Shown: positions 51,901 to 62,973, numbered from the stretch's first letter. The stretch is DNA of 64,000 bases from Spirosoma telluris (GCA_003259005.1 QLII01000001.1:1488001-1552000), one strand, 5' to 3'. The notes: generated by a model not told the origin, from the sequence alone. Program-made: numbers and translations.

Positions 51901-52127
51901 TCCGTTTTCCAGACGCCCCCGCCGGTTGTTCCCATGTAAAACACCAGCCGTTCTGTGGGGTGGCCCGCCACACAAACCGAACGCCCACCCCGAAACGGTC
52001 CGATGTTTCGCCATAGCATGGCTTTCATTACGGAAGCCTGTGAAGAAGCCGGGGTTTGAGCAAAGGCAAAGAAACTGGTCAGGAAGATTAATAGACCAAG
52101 TAAGGCGTAGGATAGATGTCTTAACAT
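48938..52127 (-). CDS. Sortilin/VPS10-like Asp-box propeller protein C (five frame breaks)
   Basis: About 1064 residues after repair. The signal peptide ([13 protein letters not shown]) is followed by [12 protein letters not shown]. Asp-boxes include [32 protein letters not shown] and [19 protein letters not shown] and GAQQDNTT are the shared motifs. [11 protein letters not shown] leads into a beta domain ([12 protein letters not shown]) and coiled helices. Bases are missing near 51094-51102 (two sites, giving DGGKTYQKVDPP), 50982-50986, 50867-50868 and 49610-49613. The start at 52127 begins the signal peptide directly. It lies 55 bases after gene D on the same strand. Confidence 0.85.
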
Positions 52128-52147
52128 AGTTCGTGTGTTGATGAGGG

Positions 52148-52177
52148 GGCTGGCGCGGGTTTGAACCCGCCCCAGCC
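52148..52177. repeat. Hairpin between propeller genes D and C
   Basis: 14-base arms with one mismatch (core GCGGGTT/AACCCGC) around a 2-base loop, in the 55-base gap between two genes that run the same way. It may limit read-through from D into C. Confidence 0.6.
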
Positions 52178-52182
52178 TAAAA

Positions 52183-55100
52183 TCACATGCCAATACGCTG
52201 CACCGTTTTCGTTTTCAGAAGTACGTCCAGCTCCGCCATTTGCTTGTCCAGATCGGCTGATAATTCTTCGTATACTTTGTAAGAACCGTCGGTTGGTTTC
52301 GCATCACCACTTTCCACACTACGCCAGAGGGCAGCGAGTCGGTTGTTTAGTTTAATTGGAAAATTCAACGGGTCCTGACCGCTCTGGTTCCGAATCTGGT
52401 ACAGATTTTCTTCGATGATGCTTAGTTGTTCTTTCAGCTTTTTATTCGCTGGACTATCGGGTTGCCTGGATAGCTTTTCTTTCAGCGTCCGAATCTGAAT
52501 CACCGCATCGTTGGCTTTGCTGGTCTGATCCCGAAGCTTCATCGTCAGTTTAAACTGTTCCTGCACATCGGCGGTGGTAACACCTTTCAACCGTGGGTCA
52601 AGTCTGATCTCGAACGGCTGGGTGAACGATTGGTCGCCCACCGTTAGTCGAACCTGATACTGACCGGGTAAGGCGAGTGGACCCGACGTTGGACGAGCGC
52701 CCCACATAATCATGCCTTTGAAGTAGGTAGCCCCTGGATAGCGAAGATCCCATTCATAACGGTTCAAGCCAGCAGCCGTTGTGGGTAGCTTAACTTTAGG
52801 CTTACCTGGCTCATCATCGTCGTCATCGTCACCCGCTTTAGGATTCGTGGGTTTATTGCCGGTAAATGATTGAATAACCGTTCCGGCCGCATCCAGGATT
52901 TCAACTTTTACGCTATCCGCCTGCTTCGCCAGATAGTACTGAAACACAGCGGGCTGCACCCGTCGAACGGCATAGTAGGGTTTGAAAAGATGCACCGGTT
53001 TACTGACCAGATCAGCCGTAAATTCCCGAACAGGCGAAATGTCATCCAGCACGTAAATCGAACGACCATGCGTTCCGATTACAACATCTTTTTCAGTAAC
53101 CTGAATGTCGGCAATTTGCGTATCAGGCAGTTTTAGTTGCAGGGGTTGCCAGGATTCCCCATCCGTAAACGAGACCCAAATGCCGTGTTCCATGCCAGCA
53201 TAGAGCAGGCCGGGACGCGTAATATCCTCCCGTATCGAATGGGCGTAATCATCGGCTCGCAGACCACTAATGATCTTTTTCCAGGTTTTGCCGTAATCGT
53301 TTGTTTTGTAGAGGTAGGGCGTCCGATCATCCATCTGGTAGCGTTTGGCCGCTACGTAAGCCGTTCCGGGTTTATGCCGCGATGCTTCGATAATACTTAC
53401 TCGGGTGTGTTTGGGCAAGTCTGGTGGGGTTATGTTCTGCCAGGTTTTTCCGTGATCACGGGTGATGTGAATCAGTCCATCGTCGGAACCCGCCCAGATC
53501 GTGTTGACATCGTGGTAGGAAGGAGCCAGCGCAAACACGGTCGCGTAAATTTCGGGACCGTTCATATCCATCGTGATCACTCCCCCGCTTTTCCCAAGTG
53601 TTGTGGTATCCGCTAAGGTGAGATCAGGGCTGATTTTTTCCCAGCTCTGTCCTTCATTGGTCGACACCCAAACGTGCTGGGAACAAACGTAGAGCCGGTT
53701 TGGATCTTTGGGCGAAAACACGATTGGATAGGTCCACTGCCAGCGTTCGGGTAGTGCACTGGCGGGCTCACCGGAGAAAAAACGCGGATACACCTGCACA
53801 TCGCGGGTTTGACCCGTAGAACGGTCATAACGTGTCAGCAATGCCCCTTGGCTACCGGCATAGAAGATATCCGGATTTTGGGGGTCCTGCGCTATGTAGC
53901 CACTTTCGCCACCACCCACTTCGTATCCCCATTCTGATTTTTTGATGCTGTTGGTTTTCACCAATTGATTGGACCATCCCTCGCTCGCTACGGCTACGGT
54001 GGTGTTGTCCTGCTGGGCACCTGCAATATGATAGGGGAAATCGGTAGTGGTGGTAATGTGGTAGAGTTGGGCTGTCGGGAAGTTTTCGTCAGTCCAGGTT
54101 TTGCCCCCGTTGACCGATACCGCGGCACCGCCATCGTTCGATGTAATCATGCGAGTGGAATCGGCCGGATCGATCCACAGATCATGGTTGTCGCCGTGAG
54201 GAACGGTGATTGCTTTGTTAAACTTGACACCCCCATCCGTCGATTTGTAAAAGTTAACGTTCAGGCAGTAAACGCCGTTTTTGTCGAGTGGATCGGCATA
54301 AATGCGGGAGTAATAAAAGGCCCGCTGGCGCAGTTTTCGTTCGTCGTTAACGTGCTTCCAGGTCATGCCAGCATCGTCAGAGCGGTAAACGCCACCGTCT
54401 TCTGCTTCCACAATGGCCCAGACCCGGTTCGGGTCAACCGGCGAAACCGTTACGCCAATCTTCCCGACAGTGCCTTTGGGCATGCCGGGTTTGCGGGTTA
54501 ACTCAGTCCAGGTATCGCCCCCATCGGTGGACTTGAACAGGCCTGATGCACCGCCCCCACCCCACATTTTCCAGGGTTTTCGGTAAACTTCCCAGATCGA
54601 AGCATAGAGGACATTGGGGTTCGTGCGGTCAATGATTACATCTACGCCACCCGCTTTATCCCCTTTGTACAGAACTTTTTTCCAGGTTTTGCCGCCGTCG
54701 GTCGTTCGGAAAATGCCGCGTTCTTCGTTTGGGCCGTAGGGATGACCCAGCGCGGCTACGTACACGATATCGGGTTTGTTGGGTGGATACGGACGCGGGC
54801 AATGGCCTGGGTATTTTTCAGACCTATGTTTATCCAGGTTTTTCCAGCATTCGTTGTTTTATAGACACCATCGCCCTGCATGATTCCCCCGCAACTGGGT
54901 TTCGCCGGTACCGATGTAGACAATATCTGGGTTGGTTTCCGCTACGGCCACGGCCCCCACCGATGAACTGTTTAACTGGCCATCTGTAACGGGCGACCAG
55001 CTCTGTCCACCATCTGTGGTTTTCCATAAGCCGCCACCTACAGCGCCAAAGTAATACTCTTGTTTGCGACTTGGAGAGCCAGCCGATCCTAACGAACGCC

Positions 55101-55268
55101 CCCGCGGGTCGGCCCAATATTGCGCCAGGCCATTCCTTTAAACACTGGATTAATCGCCGTATCGGCTGGTGGCGTTAGTTGAGCATTTAGCGGATTGCTG
55201 ACCAGGGTGCAGCATAGGGCAGTAAAGAGTACAGTCTGGAATTGATGAAGGAGTCGTGTAAAGAGCAT
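52183..55268 (-). CDS. Sortilin/VPS10-like Asp-box propeller protein D (three frame breaks)
   Basis: About 1029 residues after repair. Signal peptide ([14 protein letters not shown]), then [17 protein letters not shown]. Asp-boxes such as [24 protein letters not shown] and TNDYGKTW build the propellers. Shared motifs [11 protein letters not shown] and GAQQDNTT are present. [11 protein letters not shown], a beta domain ([13 protein letters not shown]) and C-terminal helices complete the family plan. An acidic stretch (DDDDDD) lies before that motif, possibly calcium-binding. Breaks are at 55099-55103, 54886-54890 (two bases) and 54772-54774. The first gene on the left arm of the divergent locus. 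Confidence 0.86.
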
Positions 55269-55574
55269 ACAAGTAGAGTGGCAATGTCTGTCAGTACCTA
55301 AGTCAATGGAATTATACAAAGTAAATCATAAGAAATTGATTCTGCATTTTCTAATTTGGCAGCTGTTTTCAATTGCAAAAAGCTTAGTTAGCTAACATTT
55401 TGTTTCTTTTCTACTTTTGTGACCCGTATAAAGCCCTATCTCCATCTATATGTAGTAAGAATAGTTTTTAAATAGCATTTAATGTAATTATGGCTAGTTT
55501 CCACTAGCTGATAGCCGTCCAATCGATTGACAATAAATTTTGAACTGCCTGGTAAAAAAACTAACCTATTCTTC
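55269..55574. promoter_or_regulatory. Divergent control region of the propeller locus
   Basis: 306 AT-rich bases between the starts of leftward gene D and rightward gene E. Rightward, TACTTTTG at 55412-55419 fits the -7 box and would give a leader of about 150 bases. No clear palindromic operator is visible, and no equally good leftward box. Confidence 0.5.
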
Positions 55575-58500
55575 ATGACAAACCAATCCGTAACCCGTTC
55601 AATCGGCGTATTCGTCATCATTACCTTTCTGAGCACCTGTGCTGGATTTGCTCAACGGAAAACGAAACCAATTGTAAAGACCGCTACAACCCAGACTTCA
55701 GATAGTCTTTTCAACGCCTTACGCTGGCGCAACATCGGCCCTTTTCGTGCGGGGCGTGCCCTGGGCGTGGCCGGTCATCCGAGTCAGCCACTGACCTATT
55801 ATTTCGGAGCCACCGGCGGGGGCGTCTGGAAAACCACTGATGGGGGCGGTAACTGGATAATGGTGTCGGATTCTACCTTTAAATCCAGTTCAGTTGGTGC
55901 CATTGGTGTTGCACCCTCCGATCCCAATATTGTGTACGTTGGCATGGGGGAATCTGATATTCGAAGCAATATTGCCAATGGCGATGGCGTCTACAAATCA
56001 ACTGATGCGGGTAAAACCTGGAAACACGTTGGCCTGAAGATGGCCGACGCCATCGGTAATGTCGAAGTCCATCCCCACAATCCCGACATTGCCTATGTAG
56101 CGGCACTGGGAAATCCGTTCGCGCCCAATAAAGAACGGGGGTATTCCGTACGACCGATGGCGGCAAGACCTGGAAGGCGATTCTGACCAAAAATGATAGC
56201 ACTGGATCAGCCACTGTCAAGATAGACCCGAACAATCCGTCTATTATCTACGCATCGATGTGGCAGGCCTACCGCAACAGCTATAAGATGAGCAGTGGCG
56301 GCCCTGGTAGTGGCCTGTTCAAATCCACGGATGGCGGTGATACCTGGGTAAACCTGAGCAACAAGCCAGGTATGCCGAAGGGAATACTGGGAAAAATCGG
56401 TATTGTTGTCTCGCCCGCCAACTCGAATCGACTGTACGCAATGGTCGAAAATGCGAAGGGTGGTCTATACCGATCCGACGATGCCGGTGATTCGTGGCAA
56501 CTGATCAACGAAGACAAAAACCTGTGGCAACGCCCCTGGTACTATATGATGATGGGCGCTGACCCGCAGGATGAAAATGGATTGATTGTCCTGAATGTCA
56601 ATGCAATGAAATCGTACGATGGCGGCAAAACATTCAGTGTACTCGGCGTTCATCACGGCGATACGCACGATATCTGGTGGAACCCAAAAAATTCGCAGAA
56701 CTTTATCATTGCCGACGATGGCGGTGCCGAAGTAACCTACAATGGGGAGCTACCTTCTCAGACATCGACATGCCCACCTCCCAGTTTTACCACGTAGCTG
56801 TCGACAACGACTTTCCCTATAATCTGTACGGTGCTCAGCAAGATAACACGTCCATTCGGATTGCCAGCCGCACAACCGGCTATTCGATTGGCAAATCCGA
56901 TTGGTATCCTGTGTCGGGCGGAGAATCGGGATACATTACGCCAGAACCCAATAACCCGGACGTAACATATGGTGGCAGTTATGATGGCTTGATCACCCGT
57001 TACGATAAAAAGACGGATCAAAACCAGGTCATTAATGTGTATCCAGAATACTTTATGGGTTCCCCTTCTTCGGCCCGAAAATACCGGTTTCAGTGGACGT
57101 ATCCCATCGTTTTCTCACCACACGATAACAAAACGCTATACATCACCTCGCAATATCTGCACCGCAGTACCGACTATGGCCATTCGTGGGAGGACATCAG
57201 CCCCGACCTGACCCGAAACGACCCGAAAACGCAGGGCGATACAGGCGGCCCTATTACGAAAGACAACACCGGTGCCGAAACTTTTCCAACCATTTTCACT
57301 TTTGCGGAATCGCCTGTAGAGAAGAACGTATTCTGGGCAGGGTCCGACGATGGTCTGATGCACATCAGTCGCGACGGCTCAAAAACCTGGCAGAACATTA
57401 CCCCACCAGCGTCGATGCTCCCCGAACTGGCAATCATGAGTATCGTACATCCCTCTGATCATACACCTGGAAAAGCCTATCTGGCTGCCAAACGTTATAT
57501 GTCGGGCGACCGGAAACCGTATCTATTCAAAACAACTGATTACGGCAAAACCTGGACAAGCATCACGACGGGTATTCCGTCAGACGAACATTGCCATGTT
57601 ATTCGCGAAGATCCCAACAAACCGGGATTACTCTATGCGGGTACAGAACGTGGTGTTTACGTATCCTTCAACGATGGCGGTTCATGGGAGAAGCTGAGTT
57701 TGAACCTGCCCGTTACGCCTGTTCGTGATTTGCAGATTCATAAGCGCGAAAAGGATCTGGTTATTGCCACCCACGGACTGGCGTTCTGGATCATGGACGA
57801 CATTACGCCCCTCCACGAGCTGATGGACCTGAAACAAGCCGGTAAACTGGTAACTGCTGCCTATTTGTTCAAACCTCGCCACGCGTATCGGATGGACGGA
57901 GGTGCCGGAAGCACCCGGCGGGGTACACCTTCAGGTGAAGGCGAAAATGCACCAAATGGCGTGATTACTCGCTACTACCTGAAAAGCAAGCCCAAAAAAG
58001 AGCTACGTCTGGTGTACATGACAACCAGCAATGATACCATCATCACCTACTCCAATACTAAGGATAAAAAAGGACAGCCTTTTAAGGTACTGAACGAGTT
58101 TTATCAGGATGAAACAGCTCCAAAATCAGGCATGGCGACGGCTAATCCGGGCATGAACGTCTTTGTCTGGGACATGCGCTATCCAGATGCAACCGCCGTT
58201 GAGGGAACCAACGTCATGTGGTCGGGTCGCGGAACGGGGGCTAAAGTCGTACCGGGCAATTACAAAGTTCGACTTCTGCTTGGTGATTCGTTGATTGCCG
58301 AGCAACCGATTGAAATTCGGAAAGATCCACGGCTAACGACCACCATTGCTGAGTTACAGGAGCAGTTTGACTTACTGCAAAAAATAAACGGCAAGCTATC
58401 GGAGGCCCACAAGTCAATTAACCAGCTTCGTCAGATTCGGAACCAGATTAATACCTATACAAATGGGGTCAAAGAACCGAAAGTCGCCGAGAAATTTAAG

Positions 58501-58806
58501 AATGCGGCCAAACCCATTTTGGAGGAATTAGACAAAATTGAGTCCACCCTGATGCAGCCAAAGTCGAAAGCGGGTCAGGATGCGCTGGCGTATCCCATTC
58601 GCCTGAACGATAAGATGGCTGGGGTGGGTTCGGCCGTTTCATCTGCCGATGCGAAACCGACCAAATCGTCTCAGGCGGCATATGACGATCTGGCTAAGCA
58701 AATTGATACGGCGGTTAGTAAACTGAAAGAGGTTATCAATACGCAGGTACCAACGTTCAATAAAGTCGTAACAGAACAGCAGGTTCCGGCCATTATCATC
58801 AATTAA
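55575..58806 (+). CDS. Sortilin/VPS10-like Asp-box propeller protein E (two frame breaks)
   Basis: About 1077 residues after repair. Signal peptide (TFLSTCAGFAQ), then [17 protein letters not shown]. Asp-boxes include [32 protein letters not shown] and [19 protein letters not shown] and GAQQDNTS match the paralogues. NVFVWDMRYPDA, a beta domain (PGNYKVRLLLGDS) and C-terminal helices follow. Breaks at 56137-56141 (one G, gives [12 protein letters not shown]) and 56744-56747 (one G, gives YNGGATFSDIDMP). The ATG at 55575 begins the signal peptide. A strong hairpin separates it from the PepSY gene. Confidence 0.87.
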
Positions 58807-58807
58807 G

Positions 58808-58871
58808 TTTTTAACAGGGTTTGGGTGGTGTCGGGTTCTCAAACCCGACACCACCCAAACCCTGTTAAAAA
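58808..58871 (+). terminator. 30-bp perfect hairpin between gene E and the PepSY gene
   Basis: Arms 58808-58837 and 58842-58871 pair perfectly around CTCA, with A/T runs at both ends. It has terminator form, yet the next gene starts 22 bases later on the same strand, so it may be a partial terminator. Confidence 0.7.
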
Positions 58872-58893
58872 TTCCCTATCTCTACCAACACGT

Positions 58894-59951
58894 ATGATCT
58901 CCGATAAAACCGTTTACAGTCTGCACCGAATTTCAGGATTGGTTGGGGGCCTGTTTATTCTGATTATCACGATTACCGGCTCGATTCTGGTCGTTGATCG
59001 GCAAGTCGATAATTTACTAAATCCGAGTCAAACCCATATTAAGCCCGTTGGGCAGCGACAATCGTATGACAGGTTGCTTTCAGCCGTACACACTCAATAC
59101 CCGGCGGCTCAGATACGTAGTCTTCAATTGTCGGAAAGCCATACTGATGAAGCGGTTCGGGTTGATTTGATGGATAAGGGTGCCTGGAAATGGATTGAGA
59201 TGAACCCATATACCGGGGCTATCCTTAGCGCACGAAATGCCGATGCTACGCTTGTTCGACGAGCGCGGGAGCTGCATGAAAACCTACTACTGGAACCCGT
59301 AGGCGGGTTTATTATGAGCCTGGCGGGCATCTGTTTACTTGCATCTGTCCTAACGGGCACTTGGTACTACCGAAAGTCGCTGCTGAGTGTATTTAAAATT
59401 GGGGTTCGCTGGAATAAATCAGCCCGTATCGTGTACGCCGATATCCATAAATGGCTGGGGGTTATCGCCTTGTTGTTTATGCTGATGATGAGCGCGACGG
59501 GAATTTTCTTCCACTGGGAGCAAATCGAACGGAAATTTGGCGATGGACGAAAACCTGAACAAATGCAGATAGCACCAATGGCATTCGAACGCATTCCGGT
59601 CGATTCGTCGATTGCAATTGCCAAAGCATCCATCGCTGATTTTCAACCGGAGTTAATCGACTTCCCGAAACCGGGCGATAGTACGCTGGTTATTCGGGGA
59701 ATATGCCGCACAGCATTCGGATGCTTGGTAAGTATAATGTGGCAGCTACTTTGGATGCCCGAAACGGCCAGTATATCAGTGGGTTCGATGCCCGCACGGC
59801 TGGCCTGGAGTACATCGCCGAACATATTTTCGAGGAACTTCACTTTGGCCGTTATGGTGGCTGGATTTCTCAGGTCATTTATATCCTGTTTGCCCTGACA
59901 ACTGCCGTTGTAACAGTCACAGGGCTTCTTATCTGGTTCGTTAAGCGTTAA
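58894..59951 (+). CDS. PepSY-domain membrane protein (one frame break)
   Basis: About 352 residues after repair. Four membrane segments: one near residues 15-35, one near 130-155, one near 185-210, and the last at the end (FALTTAVVTVTGLLIWF). PepSY domains lie between them. Membrane histidines (SLHRISG, RELHENL, IHKWLG) match PepSY-TM proteins, which in other bacteria act near iron-siderophore receptors and may reduce iron with bound heme. The break is in the G run at 59696-59699; one more G gives VIRGNMPHSIRMLG. It precedes gene F by 15 bases, so the two are likely cotranscribed. Confidence 0.85.
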
Positions 59952-59966
59952 ACCTCAACTTTTCAT

Positions 59967-62960
59967 ATGGGTCTATTTTACGCCTTGAAACGGCGGCTTC
60001 TGCTGCTGCCGTTTATCTTCTCAACCGTTTTTGCACAGGCTCAAACCATCCCTCCTGCTTTCTTCAACGCCATGAAATGGCGGATGATTGGGCCACATCG
60101 GGGTGGTCGCACGGTGGGTGCAGCAGGCGTACCGCAACAACCAAACGTCTTTTACATCGGTGTCAACAATGGAGGTGTCTGGAAAACCACCGACTATGGG
60201 CGCACCTGGTTTCCCATTTTCGACGACCAGTCCACCGGCTCCATTGGCGATGTGGCTGTGGCACCGTCAAATCCCAATGTTATTTACGTAGCCAGTGGCG
60301 AAGGGCTTCACCGCCCGGATTTGTCGGTGGGCAACGGGATGTACAAATCGACCAATGCGGGAAAAACCTGGACCCACCTGGGTTTAAGTGATGGCCAGCA
60401 AATTGGGGGCATATCTATAGATCCCACCAATGAAAACCGGGTTTTTGCCGCTGTACTGGGGCATCCCTACGGCCCAAATGCCGAACGGGGTGTCTATCGT
60501 ACCACCGATGGGGGTAAAACCTGGGACAAAGTATTGTATAAAGACCAGGATACTGGAGCCATTCAGGTAACCCTCGACCCGAAAAACCCGGCCATTATTT
60601 ACGCTGACCTATGGACAGCGCAGGAAGGCCCCTGGGAAAACGGTGCCTGGCAGGGAAAAGAAAGCGGCCTCTATAAATCAACGGATGGCGGCACAACCTG
60701 GCAAAAACTTACAAAAGGGCTACCTACGGTGGAGCAGGGACTGGGTCGAATCGGCTTTTGCATAGCGCCAAGCAATTCCAATCGGCTCTACGCTACCGTC
60801 GATGCTCCCGAACTCGGTGGCGTATATCGTTCAGACGATGCAGGTGAAACCTGGACACGCTTTAATAAAGATCCGCGATTATGGGGTCGTGGCAGCGATT
60901 TCGCCGAAGTAAAAGCGCATCCTACCAATCCTGATATCCTTTTCATTGCCGATGTGTCTGCCTGGAAATCGGAAGATGGCGGCAAAACATGGAATGATTT
61001 TCGGGGTGCACCGGGTGGTGATGACTATCACCGGCTCTGGATCAATCCGAACGACCCCAATACGATGCTGCTGGCTGGCGACCAAGGGGGCATCATTACC
61101 GTAAATGGTGGACAAACCTTTAGCTCCTGGTACAACCAGGCTACCGCGCAGTTTTACCACGTCAGCACCGACAACAGTTTCCCGTATAACGTGCTCGGTG
61201 GCCAGCAGGAAAGTGGTTCGGTGGGCATTGCCAGTCGCGGCAACGATGGCCAGGTGACCTTTCGAGAATGGCATCCGGTGGGTGTGGAAGAATATGGGTA
61301 CGTAGCCGCCGATCCACTCGACCCCAACATTATTTACGGAGGAAAGGTTACCAAATTCGACAAACGAACCGGTCAGGTGCAGAACATCGCTCCCGAAGCT
61401 GTTCGTAGTGGCAAGTACCGATTTGTGCGGACGGCCCCGGTTTTGTTTTCTCCCATAGCCCCAAAAACGCTCTATTTTGCGGGTAACGTACTCTTCAAAA
61501 CGCAAAACGGCGGGAACTCCTGGCAGGTAATCAGTCCAGACCTCACCCGCGAAACTTATCCTGACATTCCGGAAAGTGTGGGCGTATATCGCACCGATGC
61601 CATGAAAACCATGCCCCGGCGCGGGGTGATTTATACCATTGCCCCTTCGTTCAAGGACGTAAATACAATTTGGATCGGTACCGACGACGGCTTTATTCAG
61701 GTCACGCGTGATGGGGGTAAAAACTGGAAGAATGTTACTCCTCATGGGGTAGGCTCCTGGAGTAAAGTATCGATCATGGACGCTGGCCACTTTGATGTCA
61801 ACACCGCCTATGCCGCCGTGAACCGCATCCGGTGTGATGACATGCATCCGCATATCTATCGCACACACGACGGGGGAAAAACCTGGAAGGAAATTGTAAC
61901 CGGTTTACCCAACGATCCAATCAATACCGTTCGCGAAGACCCAGTCCGAAAAGGCTTATTGTTTGCCGGTTCAGAAACAGCCGTCTACGTCTCGTTCGAT
62001 GACGGTGATCACTGGCAATCACTCCGGCTGAACATGCCCGCAACCTCAATTCGTGACCTGGTCATTAAAGACAATGATCTGGTGATTGGCACCCACGGTC
62101 GGTCGTTCTGGATTCTGGACGACATTAGCCCTTTGCGCCAGTTAACGCCCGAGCTAATAAAAGCAGCGAGCATTCTGTATAAACCACAACGAGCGTACCG
62201 CGTTCGGTGGAACATGAACACTGATACGCCCTTACCACAGGAAGAACCCGCTGGGCAGAATCCACCCGACGGGGCCATCATCAATTACTATCTCGCTACC
62301 GATGCGAACGCGGTTGTTACGCTGGATATTCTGGATGCAGGTGGAAAAGTCATTCGCCAATACCGTAGTGATGAAAAGCCCTACAATGTTCCTGATGTGA
62401 ACTTACCGGCCTATTGGATTCGGCCACAGCAACTATTATCGGGCAAAGCGGGTGCTCACCGCTTCCTCTGGGATATGCACTATACATCGCTACCTATTGC
62501 GCCTTCTTACCCCATTGCTGCCACCTATCATCAAACGGCTCCCGATCCTACATCACCCTGGGTACTTCCTGGAACCTATACGATTAAACTGACTGTCGAT
62601 GGGAAAGTATCTAGCCAATCCCTTACCATCACGATGGACCCGCGTGTGAAGGTGAGCCCATTAGTATTGAAACAGCAACATGACCTGTCAATAGCTGCTT
62701 ACGAAGGCAGGAAACAGGTAATTGGCCTATTAGGCGAAATGCAGACTCTTCAAGCACGGGCTACTTCTGACACGCAGAAAAAGAGTTTCGATGCACTAAA
62801 AACCAGCTTAACCAGTTTGAATCGGGCATTCAATTCAATTTTTGGCGTGCTTCAGGATACCGACATGCCGCCAACCACGCAAGCGATAGCGGCTGGCAAT
62901 GAAGCGCAGGCTAACTTGAAAAAAGTGTTGGCACAGTGGGCTCTCCTGAAAAATAACTAG
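59967..62960 (+). CDS. Sortilin/VPS10-like Asp-box propeller protein F (intact)
   Basis: 997 residues, the only paralogue without a frame break. Signal peptide (FIFSTVFAQAQ), then WRMIGPHRGGRTVGAAG. About ten Asp-boxes are visible ([64 protein letters not shown]). It is the most divergent member: HGD is replaced by GGDDYHRLWINP and the GxQQD motif by GGQQESGS. HRFLWDMHYTS and a beta domain (LPGTYTIKLTVDGK) precede the C-terminal helices. It follows the PepSY gene closely. Confidence 0.9.
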   Translation: MGLFYALKRRLLLLPFIFSTVFAQAQTIPPAFFNAMKWRMIGPHRGGRTVGAAGVPQQPNVFYIGVNNGGVWKTTDYGRTWFPIFDDQSTGSIGDVAVAPSNPNVIYVASGEGLHRPDLSVGNGMYKSTNAGKTWTHLGLSDGQQIGGISIDPTNENRVFAAVLGHPYGPNAERGVYRTTDGGKTWDKVLYKDQDTGAIQVTLDPKNPAIIYADLWTAQEGPWENGAWQGKESGLYKSTDGGTTWQKLTKGLPTVEQGLGRIGFCIAPSNSNRLYATVDAPELGGVYRSDDAGETWTRFNKDPRLWGRGSDFAEVKAHPTNPDILFIADVSAWKSEDGGKTWNDFRGAPGGDDYHRLWINPNDPNTMLLAGDQGGIITVNGGQTFSSWYNQATAQFYHVSTDNSFPYNVLGGQQESGSVGIASRGNDGQVTFREWHPVGVEEYGYVAADPLDPNIIYGGKVTKFDKRTGQVQNIAPEAVRSGKYRFVRTAPVLFSPIAPKTLYFAGNVLFKTQNGGNSWQVISPDLTRETYPDIPESVGVYRTDAMKTMPRRGVIYTIAPSFKDVNTIWIGTDDGFIQVTRDGGKNWKNVTPHGVGSWSKVSIMDAGHFDVNTAYAAVNRIRCDDMHPHIYRTHDGGKTWKEIVTGLPNDPINTVREDPVRKGLLFAGSETAVYVSFDDGDHWQSLRLNMPATSIRDLVIKDNDLVIGTHGRSFWILDDISPLRQLTPELIKAASILYKPQRAYRVRWNMNTDTPLPQEEPAGQNPPDGAIINYYLATDANAVVTLDILDAGGKVIRQYRSDEKPYNVPDVNLPAYWIRPQQLLSGKAGAHRFLWDMHYTSLPIAPSYPIAATYHQTAPDPTSPWVLPGTYTIKLTVDGKVSSQSLTITMDPRVKVSPLVLKQQHDLSIAAYEGRKQVIGLLGEMQTLQARATSDTQKKSFDALKTSLTSLNRAFNSIFGVLQDTDMPPTTQAIAAGNEAQANLKKVLAQWALLKNN

Positions 62961-62973
62961 TAGAATCAGTTTG

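Noticed and set aside
39777..62960. Calling the propeller genes pseudogenes
   Set aside because: All breaks are single- or double-base losses in runs, and motifs continue unbroken on both sides.
39777..62960. Glycosyl hydrolase activity for the five propeller proteins
   Set aside because: Asp-boxes occur in sialidases, but no sialidase catalytic set (arginine triad, Tyr/Glu) could be seen.
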